NCBI GenBank assembly: GCA_003820635.1
Contig: RPOS01000016.1
Coordinates: 1 to 64,000, forward strand
Length of the DNA stretch: 64,000 nt
Source: Verrucomicrobiaceae bacterium
GTDB taxonomy: Bacteria; Verrucomicrobiota; Verrucomicrobiae; Verrucomicrobiales; Akkermansiaceae
Direction of reading: 5' to 3'
Shown here: one piece after another, positions 18,844 through 29,583 of the stretch
How the letters are laid out: each line of letters starts with the position of its first letter
Numbering within the stretch: position 1 is the stretch's first letter
Position numbers and translations under genes: made by a program
Notes under the pieces: generated by a model
The model's input: the letters and a program-made list of their open reading frames with translations, nothing else
Database searches by the model: none
Told to the model about the DNA's origin: nothing

Positions 18844-18900
18844 AGCGGCGGTCTATGACCGTCGCCGGATCAGGCTCGCGGCGACCGGTGATCGCCGCCA
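18844..18900. repeat. Palindromic repeat overlapping the 3' end of hrpB
   Basis: Two arms (about 18844-18867 and 18878-18900) are imperfect reverse complements, and each is itself roughly palindromic (CGGTC TAT GACCG in the left arm). The element encodes the last residues of HrpB (GDHRSPRA and stop). Similar 'GCGGCGGTCTATGACCG' palindromes are, from memory, common in verrucomicrobial genomes; a genome count would confirm this. Confidence 0.7.
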
Positions 18901-21461
18901 CTTTTCGGATCATCCGGCCACGGATGGCGGGGATATCGACCGGCGACTTCTTTTTTCATTTGGGCATAGCCACTGGCCCAGAAGCCTTTCAAATCCTTGG
19001 TCATCTGCCAAGGTTTCTGGCCGGGGGTGAGGATGTGGACGAGCAGCGGCACGCGGCCGCCTGCAATGGCTGGAGTTTCCCAAACGCCAAAGAGATCGGC
19101 AACGCGGGCGGAAATGAACGGGTCCTTGCCAGGTTCATAAGTGATCTTGGCGGAGCGGCCGTTGGGCAGGTCGATGCGCTCCGGGCAATAAGAGTCGAGC
19201 GCCGCACGCTGGGTGGGGCTGAGCCATTCGCGCAGCACGCGCCAGACGTTGGCTTCCTTGATGTCCTTGTAAGCCACCGCACCGTGGCAGATCTGCGCGA
19301 TGGCGTCCGCCTTGTCCTCGTCGCTCCAGCTAGGCATTTCCAACTCCGGCATCGCCTTGCCTAACAGCATGAGCCGCGCGGTCCACTGATCCACGGTGTG
19401 ATCCCAGTTCTTCAACACGAGTTCGCCTGATAGAACTTTCTCCGCGAGGATTTCCGCCGCCTGATCCAGGTTGACGTTCTGGTCGGTCTCCTTGGTTTCC
19501 AACACCAGATCGCGGAAGCTGGTTTCCTTGCGCGCGACCACACGGCGGCGGGTTTCGTCCCATGCCGCGCCGTCGGATTGCGTGAGATCATCGGGAAACA
19601 ATCCGGCGAGCCACGCGGGATCGATGGCGGTGGCGCGGCGCAGATGCACGATGACCTCGCGCGCCTCGACTTCGGTGATTTCCGCCGCGACGAAGGCCGG
19701 CGCGTTTTTCACGCAGGATTCCTCATCGAGTTTGCCGCGGCGGTTGCCGACGAGTTTGCAGGCGAGCGTGCCTTGGTTGAAACGGATCGCGAGTTGGTCG
19801 CTGAAGCTGGCGAGCATCGCATGACCGATGGCCTCGCGGCGTGCCTTGAAATTCACGGCTTGCCAGTCCCAGCCGAAGCGTTGGGCCAGCGAGCGGAGGC
19901 GGTCGAAACCCTGCGCCGTTTCGCGTGCGCCACGGGCGAGAATGCCGAGTTGGCCGCAGCGTTTCGGATCGAAGTTCATTTCCGCGGCGCTTTCGAAAGC
20001 CCGCCATTCTCCGGCGAAGTCCGAATCGTCATCGGCGAAGAGGAAATCCTTTCTGCCCACGCCGCCGCGTTTGTTGGTGAAGACGCCCTCTCCTTGCACT
20101 GCGGCTGCGATGAATGCGGTCTCCGCGACGCAGTCGTGTTCGTGACCGGCGAGCATCAGGCGCGAGAAACGCGGTTCTAATGGCAGCGATGCCATTTTAA
20201 CGCCTTCTTCTGTTAGATTTCCGTTCGCATCGAGTGCGCCGAGGTCGTGCAGCAGGTGCTCGGCCCTCACCAGCGCCGCCTCGGTGGGTGCGTCGAACCA
20301 GCGGAAATCCCGGATCTCGGAAACGCCGGCGGCTTTCAGCAAAAGCACGGCCTCCGCCAGATCCACGCGGTGGACTTCCGGCGCTTCGAACTCCGCGCGT
20401 TTCGCGTGGTCCGCCTGGCTCCACAAGCGGAACGCCCGTCCCGGAGCGGTGCGGCCCGCGCGGCCCGCGCGTTGCTCGGCGGCGGCGCGGGAGATCTTCT
20501 TGATGAGCAGCGTGTTGATCGCGCGGCGTGGCTCGTAGGATGAAATGCGCGCGAGTCCGGAATCGATGACCGTTCTAACACCCTCGATGGTCAGCGAGGT
20601 TTCGGCGACGTTGGTGGCGACGATGATCCTCGGTTTTGGGCCGGGAGAAATCGCCGCTTCCTGCGCGGCGGGCGGCAGCGAGCTGTAGAGAGGAAACACA
20701 TCCCAGCCGCGCGTGGTGGAGCCCGATTCTAACAACTCGATCGTTTTGCGGATCTCATGCGTGCCCGGCAGGAACATCAGGATGTTTCCCGCGTCCGGCA
20801 TCGCCATCGCCTCGCGACAGACAGCGACCATTTTCTCCCACACCGGAATTTCGCGCGGCGGCCCGCCGCTGCGGTCGTTCACCGGTGCCTTGTCGGGGCG
20901 ATAAAGAACTTCCACCGGATAGGTCCGCCCGCCGGCTTCCAAGGAAACCGCGGGTGTTAGAAAATCCGCGAGCCCTGCGGTTTCCAGCGTGGCGGACATC
21001 ACGACCACCCGCAGGTCCGGGCGCGGTCCGTCCTGCAAGTCGAGGCAGCGGGAAAGTGCGATGTCCACCGCGAGCCTGCGTTCATGGAACTCGTCAAAAA
21101 CCACCGCGCCCACGCCGTGAAGTTCGGGGTCATCCTGGATCCAGCGTTGGAACACGCCATCTGTTAGATAAAGGATGCGCGTGTCGCTGCCATACTTCGT
21201 ATCGAAGCGCACCGCGTATCCGACCTCGCGTCCCAGCGCCGCACCGCGTTGTTTCGCCACCCATCCGGCGAGCAGGCGCGCGGCCATCCGGCGCGGCTCG
21301 ATCACGAGGATCGTGCCGGCAACTCCGGCATCCACCAACATTCCCGGAACCTCCGTGGATTTTCCCGAGCCGGTCGGAGCCTTGAGCAGGACGCGGGAAC
21401 GGTTTCCCCGCGAGACGGCGGTTTTCAAGGCATCGGCGATTTCAAAAACAGGCAGCGGCAC
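18870..21461 (-). CDS. hrpB: ATP-dependent RNA helicase HrpB
   Basis: DEAH/RHA-type helicase of about 863 residues. Walker A is LLKAPTGSGKSTEVPG, the DExH box is VVFDEFHERRLAVD, motif III is VMSATLE and motif VI is AAEQRAGRAGRTAPGR. The C-terminal HrpB-specific domain is present to the end. The role of HrpB in bacteria is poorly known; RNA or ribosome remodelling is assumed. There is no ATG at the family start: GTG (VPLPVFEIADALKT) at 21461 fits best. Six CTAACA-type motifs, three of them exact CTAACAG, lie in this gene, the highest density in the window. Confidence 0.88.
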   Translation of the reverse strand: MPLPVFEIADALKTAVSRGNRSRVLLKAPTGSGKSTEVPGMLVDAGVAGTILVIEPRRMAARLLAGWVAKQRGAALGREVGYAVRFDTKYGSDTRILYLTDGVFQRWIQDDPELHGVGAVVFDEFHERRLAVDIALSRCLDLQDGPRPDLRVVVMSATLETAGLADFLTPAVSLEAGGRTYPVEVLYRPDKAPVNDRSGGPPREIPVWEKMVAVCREAMAMPDAGNILMFLPGTHEIRKTIELLESGSTTRGWDVFPLYSSLPPAAQEAAISPGPKPRIIVATNVAETSLTIEGVRTVIDSGLARISSYEPRRAINTLLIKKISRAAAEQRAGRAGRTAPGRAFRLWSQADHAKRAEFEAPEVHRVDLAEAVLLLKAAGVSEIRDFRWFDAPTEAALVRAEHLLHDLGALDANGNLTEEGVKMASLPLEPRFSRLMLAGHEHDCVAETAFIAAAVQGEGVFTNKRGGVGRKDFLFADDDSDFAGEWRAFESAAEMNFDPKRCGQLGILARGARETAQGFDRLRSLAQRFGWDWQAVNFKARREAIGHAMLASFSDQLAIRFNQGTLACKLVGNRRGKLDEESCVKNAPAFVAAEITEVEAREVIVHLRRATAIDPAWLAGLFPDDLTQSDGAAWDETRRRVVARKETSFRDLVLETKETDQNVNLDQAAEILAEKVLSGELVLKNWDHTVDQWTARLMLLGKAMPELEMPSWSDEDKADAIAQICHGAVAYKDIKEANVWRVLREWLSPTQRAALDSYCPERIDLPNGRSAKITYEPGKDPFISARVADLFGVWETPAIAGGRVPLLVHILTPGQKPWQMTKDLKGFWASGYAQMKKEVAGRYPRHPWPDDPKSGGDHRSPRA

Positions 21462-21471
21462 GCACGAGAAT

Positions 21472-21534
21472 GTGGCGGCGGTTTTCAACCGCCAAGCCGA
21501 ATGATTTGGCATGGCGGATGCAATCCGCCGCCAC
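21472..21534. repeat. Double-palindrome repeat between purH and hrpB
   Basis: Left arm 21472-21493 and right arm 21513-21534 are imperfect reverse complements (GTGGCGGCGG at one end, CCGCCGCCAC at the other). Each arm contains its own palindrome (GGCGGTTTTCAACCGCC; GGCGGATGCAATCCGCC), so a cruciform or three-hairpin fold is possible. It fills nearly the whole gap between the two genes. Confidence 0.8.
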
Positions 21535-21537
21535 GGG

Positions 21538-23079
21538 TCAATGCCTGAAGTGCCGGTAGCCGGTGAAGACCATGGCCATGCCAGCAGCGTCGGCGGCAGC
21601 GATGACCTCCTCGTCGCGCATCGAGCCGCCGGGCTGGATGCAGGCGGTGGCACCGGCGTCGATGGCGGATTGCAGTCCGTCGGCGAAGGGGAACATGGCG
21701 TCGGAGGCGACCACGCTGCCTTTGAGGTCAAGCCCCGCTTCCTTGGCTTTCCAAACGGCGATGCGTGAGGAATCCACACGGCTCATCTGGCCGGCGCCGA
21801 TGCCGAGCGTGCGGTCGGTGGTGGCGTAAACGATGGCGTTGGACTTGACGTGTTTGACGATGCGCCAACCTAAGCGCATGGCGCGCATTTCTTCCTCGGT
21901 GGGCGGGCGCTTGGTGACAACCTTGGATTCAAGGTTGTCGAGACCGAGCGCGGTGTGGTCGCGGTCCATCACCATGATGCCGCCGGGGCAGGAACGGATG
22001 ACGGCGGATTTTTTCTCAACCAGATAGGCGTCGTTCATTTTCATGAGACGCAGGTTCTTCTTTTTCTGGAGCAGGGCGCGGGCCTCGGACTCGAAGTCCG
22101 GCGCGATGATCACATCGGTGAAGATTTCCGAAATCACACGGGCGAGTTCCACGGTGAGCGGGCGGTTGCAGACGATGACGCCACCGAACGGTGCCTGGCG
22201 GTCGGTTTCGAAGGCTTTCTGCCATGCGACGCGCAGGTCTTCGTCGTCCTGGCCAACACCGCAGGGGTTGGTGTGCTTGAGGATGGCGACGGTGGGGCGG
22301 ACGAAGTCGAGGATGATGTCGGCGGCGGCCTCGATGTCGAGGATGTTGGTATAACTCAACTCCTTGCCTTGCACTTGGGTGAAGAACTCGCGGAAATTGC
22401 CGTAGAGCGCGCACTTCTGGTGCGGGTTGTCGCCATAGCGGAGTTCCTGTTCGAGCGGCAGGCTGAGGGTGAAATTGCTGCAAGTGCCGCTGCGGCACTG
22501 GCCGAGATAATTGGTGATGGCCGCGTCGTATTGCGAGGTGCGGAGGAAAACCTTCACCGCAAGCTGCTCGCGGAAACCCTTGGTGGTCTCGCCGTTGTGC
22601 TCAGTCATTTCCTCAATCACACGGCTGTAATCGGCCGGATCCACCACCACGGTGACGTGCGAGTGGTTTTTCGCCGCGCTGCGCAGCATGGAGGGGCCGC
22701 CGATGTCGATGTTTTCGATGGCTTCCTCCAGCGTGACATCCGGTTTGGCAACGGTTTCCTCAAACGGATAGAGATTCACCACGACAAGATCGATGGGCGG
22801 GATTTCGTGTTTTTTCGCCTGGGCGAGGTGCTCCTTGTCATCGCGGCGGTGAAGCAGGCCGCCGTGGACTTTCGGGTGCAGGGTTTTCACGCGGCCGTCG
22901 AAGAGCTCGGGAGCGCCGGTGAATTCGGAAACATCGATGACCGGCAGGCCGGCATCGCGCAGGGCCTTGGCGGTGCCGCCGGTGGAGAGGAGTTCGACTC
23001 CGAGGTCGTGGAGTTCCTTGGCGAAGGCCGCAAGGCCGGTTTTGTCGGAGACAGAGAGCAAGGCGCGGGTGATGGGCAT
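21538..23079 (-). CDS. purH: Bifunctional AICAR formyltransferase / IMP cyclohydrolase
   Basis: Catalyses the last two steps of purine synthesis. The N-terminal IMP cyclohydrolase/MGS-like domain ([47 protein letters not shown]) is followed by the AICAR transformylase domain ([30 protein letters not shown]-like [14 protein letters not shown], and the C-terminal [14 protein letters not shown]). 513 residues, normal for the family. Start [10 protein letters not shown] at 23079. Confidence 0.97.
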   Translation of the reverse strand: MPITRALLSVSDKTGLAAFAKELHDLGVELLSTGGTAKALRDAGLPVIDVSEFTGAPELFDGRVKTLHPKVHGGLLHRRDDKEHLAQAKKHEIPPIDLVVVNLYPFEETVAKPDVTLEEAIENIDIGGPSMLRSAAKNHSHVTVVVDPADYSRVIEEMTEHNGETTKGFREQLAVKVFLRTSQYDAAITNYLGQCRSGTCSNFTLSLPLEQELRYGDNPHQKCALYGNFREFFTQVQGKELSYTNILDIEAAADIILDFVRPTVAILKHTNPCGVGQDDEDLRVAWQKAFETDRQAPFGGVIVCNRPLTVELARVISEIFTDVIIAPDFESEARALLQKKKNLRLMKMNDAYLVEKKSAVIRSCPGGIMVMDRDHTALGLDNLESKVVTKRPPTEEEMRAMRLGWRIVKHVKSNAIVYATTDRTLGIGAGQMSRVDSSRIAVWKAKEAGLDLKGSVVASDAMFPFADGLQSAIDAGATACIQPGGSMRDEEVIAAADAAGMAMVFTGYRHFRH

Positions 23080-23245
23080 GGCAGGAGGCTTTCGCGGGGT
23101 TGGGGTGCCGGGCCTGCAAGCGCCGCCCGGCGGGGACGCCGTAACCAAGCTCGGCCCCCGGAGCAAGCGGAATAGGGGGGGCGGGATTGAACGAAGGCGG
23201 GATTGACGGACGGGGAGGGGAGTTCTAGAAGCGCGGCATTTTCTT

Positions 23246-23575
23246 ATGAAACGCAATGCATTCAAGATGAATGCTCAAGCCCGGGTTTGAGGCGGAGTAT
23301 CAGAAACGCCACGATGAAATCTGGCCGGAACTCTCCAAGGCCCTCGCTGATGCCGGGGTTTCGGACTATTCGATTTTCCTCGATGAGGAGACCCTCACGC
23401 TTTTTGCCATGCAAAAACTTGCCGACGGCCATCGGCCATAAGGCAGATGATTTGCCGTCCGTGCCAATCGTTCGCAAGTGGTGGGACTACATGTCGGACA
23501 TCATGGAGGTGAATCCGGACAACTCGCCGGTCTGCATGCCGCTTGCAGAGGTGTTTCACGCGGAGTGGCAGCCAC
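23246..23575 (+). pseudogene. L-rhamnose mutarotase (rhaM-like), two frameshifts
   Basis: Read across three frames, the segment gives a complete RhaM-type protein: MKRNAFKM, then [60 protein letters not shown] and LAEVFHAE. The frame is broken by one extra T at 23272 and by a perfect 7-bp tandem duplication CGGCCAT (23426-23432 and 23433-23439), which creates TAA. The normal stop is also lost; the frame runs into the 3' end of polX. RhaM interconverts rhamnose anomers. No other rhamnose gene is nearby. Two independent lesions make a single sequencing error unlikely. Confidence 0.85.
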
Positions 23576-25321
23576 TCAGCGCCTGGTCTTGGGCGTTTTC
23601 AGGAAGGCTTCCACCTCAGCCAGGGAGCGGGTGTTGAGGATGTCCTGTTTGCGCAGCCAGCCTTTGCGGGCTAGGCGCACGCCGAGCCCGAGATGATGCA
23701 GGCCCTCGGTGGAGTGGGCGTCCGGGTTGATGGAACAAAGCACACCCTTGTCGCGGGCGCGCTTCCACCAGCGCCAGTCCATGTCGAGGCGCCGCGGGTT
23801 GCAGTTGAGCTCGATGATGGTGCGCGTTTCGGCGGCGCAGTCGATGATGGTGGAGTGGTTGACGGCGTAGCCATCACGCTTGAGCAACATGCGGCCGGTG
23901 AGGTGGCCGAGCATGGTGACGTGTTCGTTTTCCATGGCCCGGCAGATCCGGCGGGTCATTTCGTCCTCCGGCAGGTTGAACTGCGCATGCACCGAGGCGA
24001 CGCAAAAATCGAGCTGGCTCAGGATGTCGTCTTCGAAGTCCAGTGAGCCGTCCTTGCGGATGTCCACCTCGGATCCAGCGAAGAGCCGGAAGTGGCTGAA
24101 AGTGGTGTTGAGCGCGTGGATTTCCGCGATCTGTTTTGTAAGGCGTGCTTCGTCCAGGCCGTTTGCCACGGCGGTGGACTTTGAGTGATCCGAGATGCCG
24201 AGGTATTGCAGGCCGAGTTCCATCGCCTCGTCCGCCATTTCCTGAAGTGTGTGGATGCCGTCGGATTCGGTGGTGTGGCTGTGGAAAGTGCCACGCAGGT
24301 TGGCGATCTCCACAAGGCGGGGGAGCGCTTTTCCGGCGGCGGCCTCGATCTCGCCGCGGTTTTCGCGCAGCTCGGGCTCGATGAATTGGAGGCCGAGAAT
24401 CTGATAGATATCACGTTCTTCGTGGAGATCTACGGGGATATCCACGGGCGGGGCACCTGTGCCACCCGGGGTGAAGCCGTATTCGTTGAGTGAAAGCCCT
24501 TGTTTGAGGGCTAGCGAGCGCAGAGCCACGTTGTGTTCCTTGGAGCCGGTGAAGTAGAGCAGGGCGAAGGGAAACTGGGCGTTGGAGACCGCGCGCAGAT
24601 CGCACTGGATGCCGTTCTTCAGGCGCACGGAGGCCTTGGTTTCTCCGCAGGCGATCACCGATTCCACCTCCGGCAGGGTGGTGAAGTCTTCGCAGACCAG
24701 CTTCGGTTCCTTGGTGGCGACAAGAAAATCCAAGTCATGCACGGTTTCCTTGGCGCGGCGGAACGAACCGGCCACGGTGACGCGTGAGATTTCCGGGTGG
24801 GTGCGCAGGGTGTCCAGCATGCCGCTGACCAGCGGGCTGACGGATCCTAACAGAAAGCGGTCCGCGAATTTCTCATGCTGGGCAATGGCCTCGAGGACCT
24901 TCGCCTGGGTCTTCGCGCCGAAGCCCGGCAGCGTGGCGACTTTCTCGTGTTGGCAAGCCTCTTTGAGCCGCTCCACCGAGGAGATGCCGAGTGACTGGTG
25001 CAGTGCCTTGATCTTTTTCGGCCCGAGGCCCTGGAGCGCGAAAAGTTCAAACAGCCCCGGCGGAAACTCCGCGCGCAGGTCTTGATGGAATTTCAGGCTG
25101 CCGGTGGTGGCGAGTTCGTGGAGTTTGTCCCGCAAGGCTTCGCCGATGCCCTTTATGCCGTGCAGTTCATTGCGGGCGGCAAGCTCCACGATTTCACCGT
25201 CGAAGCTGCGCACGGTCTCCGCGCCATGGCGGTAGGCGCGGACCTTGAACGGATTCTCGTCCTTCAATTCCAGCAGCAGGGCGATTTCCTCCAGCACATC
25301 CGCCATTTCCGCTCGGGTCAT
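23576..25321 (-). CDS. polX: DNA polymerase/3'-5' exonuclease PolX
   Basis: A bacterial family X polymerase of 581 residues. N-terminal helix-hairpin-helix motifs ([47 protein letters not shown]), the palm with catalytic Asp pair in [19 protein letters not shown], and a C-terminal PHP phosphoesterase domain ([40 protein letters not shown]). It fills short gaps in base-excision repair; PHP gives 3'-5' exonuclease and AP-endonuclease activity. One CTGTTAG lies at FLLGS. Confidence 0.95.
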   Translation of the reverse strand: MTRAEMADVLEEIALLLELKDENPFKVRAYRHGAETVRSFDGEIVELAARNELHGIKGIGEALRDKLHELATTGSLKFHQDLRAEFPPGLFELFALQGLGPKKIKALHQSLGISSVERLKEACQHEKVATLPGFGAKTQAKVLEAIAQHEKFADRFLLGSVSPLVSGMLDTLRTHPEISRVTVAGSFRRAKETVHDLDFLVATKEPKLVCEDFTTLPEVESVIACGETKASVRLKNGIQCDLRAVSNAQFPFALLYFTGSKEHNVALRSLALKQGLSLNEYGFTPGGTGAPPVDIPVDLHEERDIYQILGLQFIEPELRENRGEIEAAAGKALPRLVEIANLRGTFHSHTTESDGIHTLQEMADEAMELGLQYLGISDHSKSTAVANGLDEARLTKQIAEIHALNTTFSHFRLFAGSEVDIRKDGSLDFEDDILSQLDFCVASVHAQFNLPEDEMTRRICRAMENEHVTMLGHLTGRMLLKRDGYAVNHSTIIDCAAETRTIIELNCNPRRLDMDWRWWKRARDKGVLCSINPDAHSTEGLHHLGLGVRLARKGWLRKQDILNTRSLAEVEAFLKTPKTRR

Positions 25322-25381
25322 GGTGGTAGCTTGCCTTGAGGGGAAACCCGGTCAAGCCGGGGCTTGGCCGCGCGGGACGGC

Positions 25382-25747
25382 TTATGGCGCTTCCGGCTCC
25401 ACTTCCGGGGCTTTGGGAAGTTTTTCGACCTCGTCGAGCAGGTTGACGAGACCGACGCCCCGCACTGCGGAGGCATCGTGGTAGAAGCGCAGCACGGGAG
25501 TGGACTTGAGCACCACACGTTTCATCACCTTGCTCTGTATGGAGCCGTGTTCACGGTTGAGTTTCTCAATCACCGGCGCGGCATCGCCACCGAGCACGCT
25601 GGTCCAGACCTTGCCTTCCTTGAGGTCCTGCGTCACCTCCACCTCGCTGACCGTGACGAGTTTGCCATGCCATTCGTAATCCTTCTGAATGACATTGCCG
25701 ATTTCGCGGCGGAGCAGTTCGTTGACTCGATCGAGGCGGCGGGACAT
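25382..25747 (-). CDS. rbfA: 30S ribosome-binding factor A
   Basis: A KH-fold protein of 121 residues that helps 16S rRNA 5'-end maturation, especially in the cold. Starts MSRRLDRVNELLRREIGNVI with the RbfA core (VTVSEVEVTQDLKEGKVWTS, STPVLRFYHDASAVRG). The end is acidic and Pro-rich. Last gene of the nusA-infB-rbfA transcription/translation operon, separated from infB by a hairpin repeat. Confidence 0.95.
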   Translation of the reverse strand: MSRRLDRVNELLRREIGNVIQKDYEWHGKLVTVSEVEVTQDLKEGKVWTSVLGGDAAPVIEKLNREHGSIQSKVMKRVVLKSTPVLRFYHDASAVRGVGLVNLLDEVEKLPKAPEVEPEAP

Positions 25748-25757
25748 TGTGTGGTAA

Positions 25758-25858
25758 ATGCTGAGATGCTGAAACGCTGAGATGCTGAAATAAGATATAA
25801 CTTCGAAGATAGGACTCTGAATTTCAGCTTTTCAGCATTTCAGAGTCTCAGCTTTTAC
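25758..25858. repeat. Inverted array of GCTGARAN octads
   Basis: The left part (25760-25791) is four tandem 8-nt units: GCTGAGAT, GCTGAAAC, GCTGAGAT, GCTGAAAT. The right part (about 25814-25855) carries the same units in reverse complement (TTTCAGC, TTTTCAGC, ATTTCAG, TCTCAGC). They fold into a long imperfect hairpin filling the infB-rbfA gap, up to 1 nt from the infB stop. It may tune rbfA expression. Confidence 0.8.
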
Positions 25859-25859
25859 T

Positions 25860-27989
25860 TCACAGCGTCTGCGGGACTTTATCGAGTTTGTAACACTCGA
25901 TGATGTCGCCTTCCTGATATTCGTTGAATTCGCCGAGACGGATACCGCACTCGAAGTTGGTGCGGACTTCCTCGACCTCTTCCTGGAAGCGGCGGAGCGT
26001 GGACATGCGGCCGTCGAAGACCGGGATGCCGCCGCGGATGACGCGGGCGTGGGCCTTGCGGTGGATACGGCCGTCGGTGACGAACGAGCCGGCGGCGCGG
26101 CCGCGGGAGAGTTTGAAAACCTGGCGGACCTCGGCGTGGCCGATGACCGTCTCGCGGGTGAGCGGTTCGAGCAAGCCAAGCATTGCTTCGCGGACTTGGT
26201 CGATGAGTTCGTAAACCACCGAGTAGAGTTTGATTTCCACATCAGCTGCCTTGGCGGATTTGACGGCCTTGGCCTCGACCTTGACGTTGAAGCCGAGGAT
26301 AATGGCATCGGTGGATGCGGCGTAGGCCACGTCCGATTCGGTGATCGGGCCGGCGGCGGCGGTGATGAAGGTGCACTCGACTTTTTCGGACTCGATGGCG
26401 AGCACGGCTTTCCTGATGGCCTCCACGGAGCCTTGCACGTCGCACTTGAGAATGAGCTTGAGCTGGGCCTTGCCACCGCCCTCGGTGACCATGGCGTAGA
26501 GGTCTTCCAGGCGGTTGCGGTGCTGTGGTTTGAGGCGTTCGAGGCGCAGTGCCTCCTGGCGCTCCGCGGCGAGGGTTTTCGCCTCGCGCTCGGTTTTCAT
26601 CTCGGTGAGGTGGTCGCCGACGTTGGGGAGTTCTTCAAAGCCGATCACCTCCACCGGCATGCCGGGGTGGGCGGATTTCACAGCCTGGCCGCGGTCATTG
26701 ACGAGTGAGCGCACCTTGCCGGAGAAGGGTCCGCAGATGAAAGCCATGCCGGTCTTGAGGGTGCCGGACTCGACGATGACGGTGGCGGTGGTGCCGCGGC
26801 CGGGGACCACGCGGGCCTCGATGACGGCGGCGCGGGTCGTGGCCTTGGGGTTGGCCTTGAGCTCGAGAACCTCCGCCTGCAGGGCGATGAGTTCCAAGAG
26901 GTTCTCCATGCCCTGGCCGGTGAGCGCGGAAACTTCGGCGAACTCGGTATCTCCGCCGAAGTCGGTGGTTTGCAGGCCGTTTTCCGCGAGTTGGGATTTC
27001 ACGCGATCGACATTGGCGGACGGTAGGTCGCACTTGTTGATGGCGACGATGATGGTTTTGTCGGCCTTTTTGGCATGGTTGATGGCCTCCAGTGTTTGCG
27101 GCATGATGCCGTCATTGGCGGCCACCACGATGATGACGATGTCGGTGATGTCCGCGCCTCGGGCCCGCATGTCGGAGAAAATTGCGTGGCCGGGGGTATC
27201 GAGGAAGGTGATTTCCTGATCGTTGTGGATGACTTGATAGGCGCCGATGTGCTGGGTGATGCCACCGGCCTCGCCGGCCACGACCTTGGACTTGCGGAAG
27301 AAGTCGAGGATGGAGGTCTTGCCGTGGTCCACGTGGCCCATGATGGTGACGATGGGCGGGCGGTCTTTGAGCAGGTCCTCGGGTTCCTCGGCGGGCAATT
27401 CGGGCTCCTTGATGACTTCCTCGACCTTGTGGAAACCCTTTTCCTTGTCGCGCTTCTCGCGCTCGAAGATGAAGCCGTGGATCTCGCAGATTTTCGCGGC
27501 AACATCCGGCTCAAGCGGCTGGTTGGGCGCGGGAAAAACGCCGATCTTGATCAGGTCCGCCATGATGTTGAACGGCTTGAGCCCGAGGCGGGCGGCCAGT
27601 TCGGGAACCAGGATCGGCGGCTTGATGACGATGAGTTTGGGATCCGCGAGAGAGCCGTCTTCTTCGGCGGATTCTACCGGGGCTGTGGCCGGAATGACCG
27701 CTGGCGCAGGTGCGGCGGCCTTGACCATGGCGGGATCCTCGCGCTCGAGGATTTTTGAAATGGATCCCAAAACAGCCGTGGGCGGATTTTTGGCCTTGCG
27801 GACTTTCGCTTTCTTTTCCTCCGAGAAGAGATCGAGAGCCTCGCTTTTGGCCTTTTCCAGCTTGCTGGGAGCAGGAGTGGTGGCTTCGGCTTCCTTGCGC
27901 TGGCGCTCACGCCGTGAGGGTTTCTTGGTCGTATCGAGGAGATCGAGGACCTTGTTTTTTTCAGGTGAGCTGTCGCTGTTTTTGGGCAT
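25860..27989 (-). CDS. infB: Translation initiation factor IF-2
   Basis: GTPase that places fMet-tRNA on the 30S subunit. Basic N-terminal region, IF2_N motif ([20 protein letters not shown]), G domain with [25 protein letters not shown] and NKCD, then domain II, III and the fMet-tRNA-binding C2 domain. At 709 residues it is short because of a reduced N-terminal extension. Lies 48 bp after nusA. Confidence 0.97.
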   Translation of the reverse strand: MPKNSDSSPEKNKVLDLLDTTKKPSRRERQRKEAEATTPAPSKLEKAKSEALDLFSEEKKAKVRKAKNPPTAVLGSISKILEREDPAMVKAAAPAPAVIPATAPVESAEEDGSLADPKLIVIKPPILVPELAARLGLKPFNIMADLIKIGVFPAPNQPLEPDVAAKICEIHGFIFEREKRDKEKGFHKVEEVIKEPELPAEEPEDLLKDRPPIVTIMGHVDHGKTSILDFFRKSKVVAGEAGGITQHIGAYQVIHNDQEITFLDTPGHAIFSDMRARGADITDIVIIVVAANDGIMPQTLEAINHAKKADKTIIVAINKCDLPSANVDRVKSQLAENGLQTTDFGGDTEFAEVSALTGQGMENLLELIALQAEVLELKANPKATTRAAVIEARVVPGRGTTATVIVESGTLKTGMAFICGPFSGKVRSLVNDRGQAVKSAHPGMPVEVIGFEELPNVGDHLTEMKTEREAKTLAAERQEALRLERLKPQHRNRLEDLYAMVTEGGGKAQLKLILKCDVQGSVEAIRKAVLAIESEKVECTFITAAAGPITESDVAYAASTDAIILGFNVKVEAKAVKSAKAADVEIKLYSVVYELIDQVREAMLGLLEPLTRETVIGHAEVRQVFKLSRGRAAGSFVTDGRIHRKAHARVIRGGIPVFDGRMSTLRRFQEEVEEVRTNFECGIRLGEFNEYQEGDIIECYKLDKVPQTL

Positions 27990-28037
27990 CCGGCTGGTCT
28001 GCAGAGTTCGGGAGAGGGTGGGGGAGGAAAAATCGGG

Positions 28038-29324
28038 TTATTCGCTGGCGGAAGTGGCTTCAGTGCCGTTGACGATCGCCAAGGCGCGGGCAAGGATGGG
28101 CTCGGCTTCCTCGACCGGGATGTCGCAGATTTCCGCGATGTCCTCGGCGGACATGCCGATGATGTATTCCGGGGCGATGCCGCCGGCGAGGGTGATTTTT
28201 TCGGCGAGTTCGTCGGAGATGCCGAGTTGTTCGCCAAGCGTGTGGGCGGCACCACCGATCTTTTCCTTGAACTGTTCTTCCTTGGATTCGTCGCGGCGGA
28301 CTTGCACATCCCAGCCCATGAGGCGGGAGGAAAGGCGGGCATTCTGCCCCTTGCGGCCGATCGCCTTGCTGAGATCCGCCTCGTCAACGGTCACATGGAC
28401 GACCTTGTTTGACTCGTCCACGGTGATCGAGCGCAGTTCGGCGGGCTTGAGTGCCTCGCGGACGAATTCACGCGGATCCTCGCTCCAGCGGATGATGTCC
28501 ACTTTCTCGTTGTTGAGTTCGCGGACGATGTTTTTGACGCGTGCGCCGCGCATTCCGACGCAGGCGCCGACTGGATCCACTTTCGGGTCCATACTCCAGA
28601 CGGCCACCTTGGTGCGGAAGCCGGCCTCGCGGGCGATGCCGCGGATTTCCACGGTGCGGTCGGAGATTTCATTCACCTCGGCCTCGAACAGACGGCGGAC
28701 GAAATTCGGGTGGCTGCGAGAAAGGATGATCTCAGGGCCACGGCCTTCGTTTTCCACGGCGAGCACGTAGCAGCGGATGCGGTCGCCGATGTTGTAGTCC
28801 TCGCCCTGGACGCGCTCTTTGTTGGGCATGACGCCCTCGAACTTGCCGAGGTCGATCATTACGTCGTTGCGCTCGAAGCGGCGGACGGTGCCGGAGACCA
28901 CGTCGCCCGCGCGGTCCTTGAACTCCTCGTAAATCATTTCCTTTTCCGCCTGGCGCAGGCGCTGCATCATCGTCTGCTTGGCGGTCTGCACGGCGATGCG
29001 GCCGAAGTCCTTGGGCGTGACGTTGAATTCCTGAATATCGCCGGGTTGCGCCTCGGGATTCTTCTTGAGCGCGGTGGTGAGCGGCACCTGATTGAACTTG
29101 TCCTTGTAATCCTCGTCGGCAACGACGGTGAGTGAGGCAAAAATGCGGGTCTCGCCCTTTTTCGTGTTCACATCGGCGCGCAGCGTCTCGATGGCGTCGG
29201 CCCCGGGGACCATCTTGCGGTAGGCGGATATGAAGGCGAATTCCAAAGCGGCCACGACCTTGTCGCGGTCGATCCCTTTTTCCTTTTCGTAATACTCGAT
29301 GAGGGCGACGATATCGTTGGTCAT
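28038..29324 (-). CDS. nusA: Transcription termination/antitermination factor NusA
   Basis: Binds RNA polymerase and modulates pausing, termination and antitermination. NusA N-terminal domain ([20 protein letters not shown]), S1 domain ([20 protein letters not shown]), two KH domains ([40 protein letters not shown]) and one acidic C-terminal helical repeat ([20 protein letters not shown]). Start chosen at 29324 ([10 protein letters not shown]). The rimP gene that often precedes nusA is missing; the upstream gene is divergent. Confidence 0.96.
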   Translation of the reverse strand: MTNDIVALIEYYEKEKGIDRDKVVAALEFAFISAYRKMVPGADAIETLRADVNTKKGETRIFASLTVVADEDYKDKFNQVPLTTALKKNPEAQPGDIQEFNVTPKDFGRIAVQTAKQTMMQRLRQAEKEMIYEEFKDRAGDVVSGTVRRFERNDVMIDLGKFEGVMPNKERVQGEDYNIGDRIRCYVLAVENEGRGPEIILSRSHPNFVRRLFEAEVNEISDRTVEIRGIAREAGFRTKVAVWSMDPKVDPVGACVGMRGARVKNIVRELNNEKVDIIRWSEDPREFVREALKPAELRSITVDESNKVVHVTVDEADLSKAIGRKGQNARLSSRLMGWDVQVRRDESKEEQFKEKIGGAAHTLGEQLGISDELAEKITLAGGIAPEYIIGMSAEDIAEICDIPVEEAEPILARALAIVNGTEATSASE

Positions 29325-29583
29325 GGCGGGCTGTGTCTGCAATCGCCGCTTCTGCTGATGTCCGGAGACGCAAAAGAGTGGGTGCGAGACCCACTCCTTT
29401 CTTTCGTCAGAAGCCGTGCGGCCGGGCTTTTAGGTGCGCTGCAAGGGCGTTGCAAGTCCAAACTAAGCCCAAACGTGATGCCGCGGAAGCTTGACCAGCC
29501 GGAGTTCCACCCGTAGTGAATCCGTCCCCTGCGGGGATGGCGAGATTTTCATCACCCCCGGCCCGCAGCGAAATTTTAATCCC

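Noticed and set aside
21955..23175. 406-codon plus-strand frame opposite purH
   Set aside because: Antisense of purH, which is fully supported by conserved motifs.
25832..26476. Ser/Arg/Pro-rich minus-strand frame inside infB
   Set aside because: Shadow frame of a well-supported gene, typical of GC-rich DNA.
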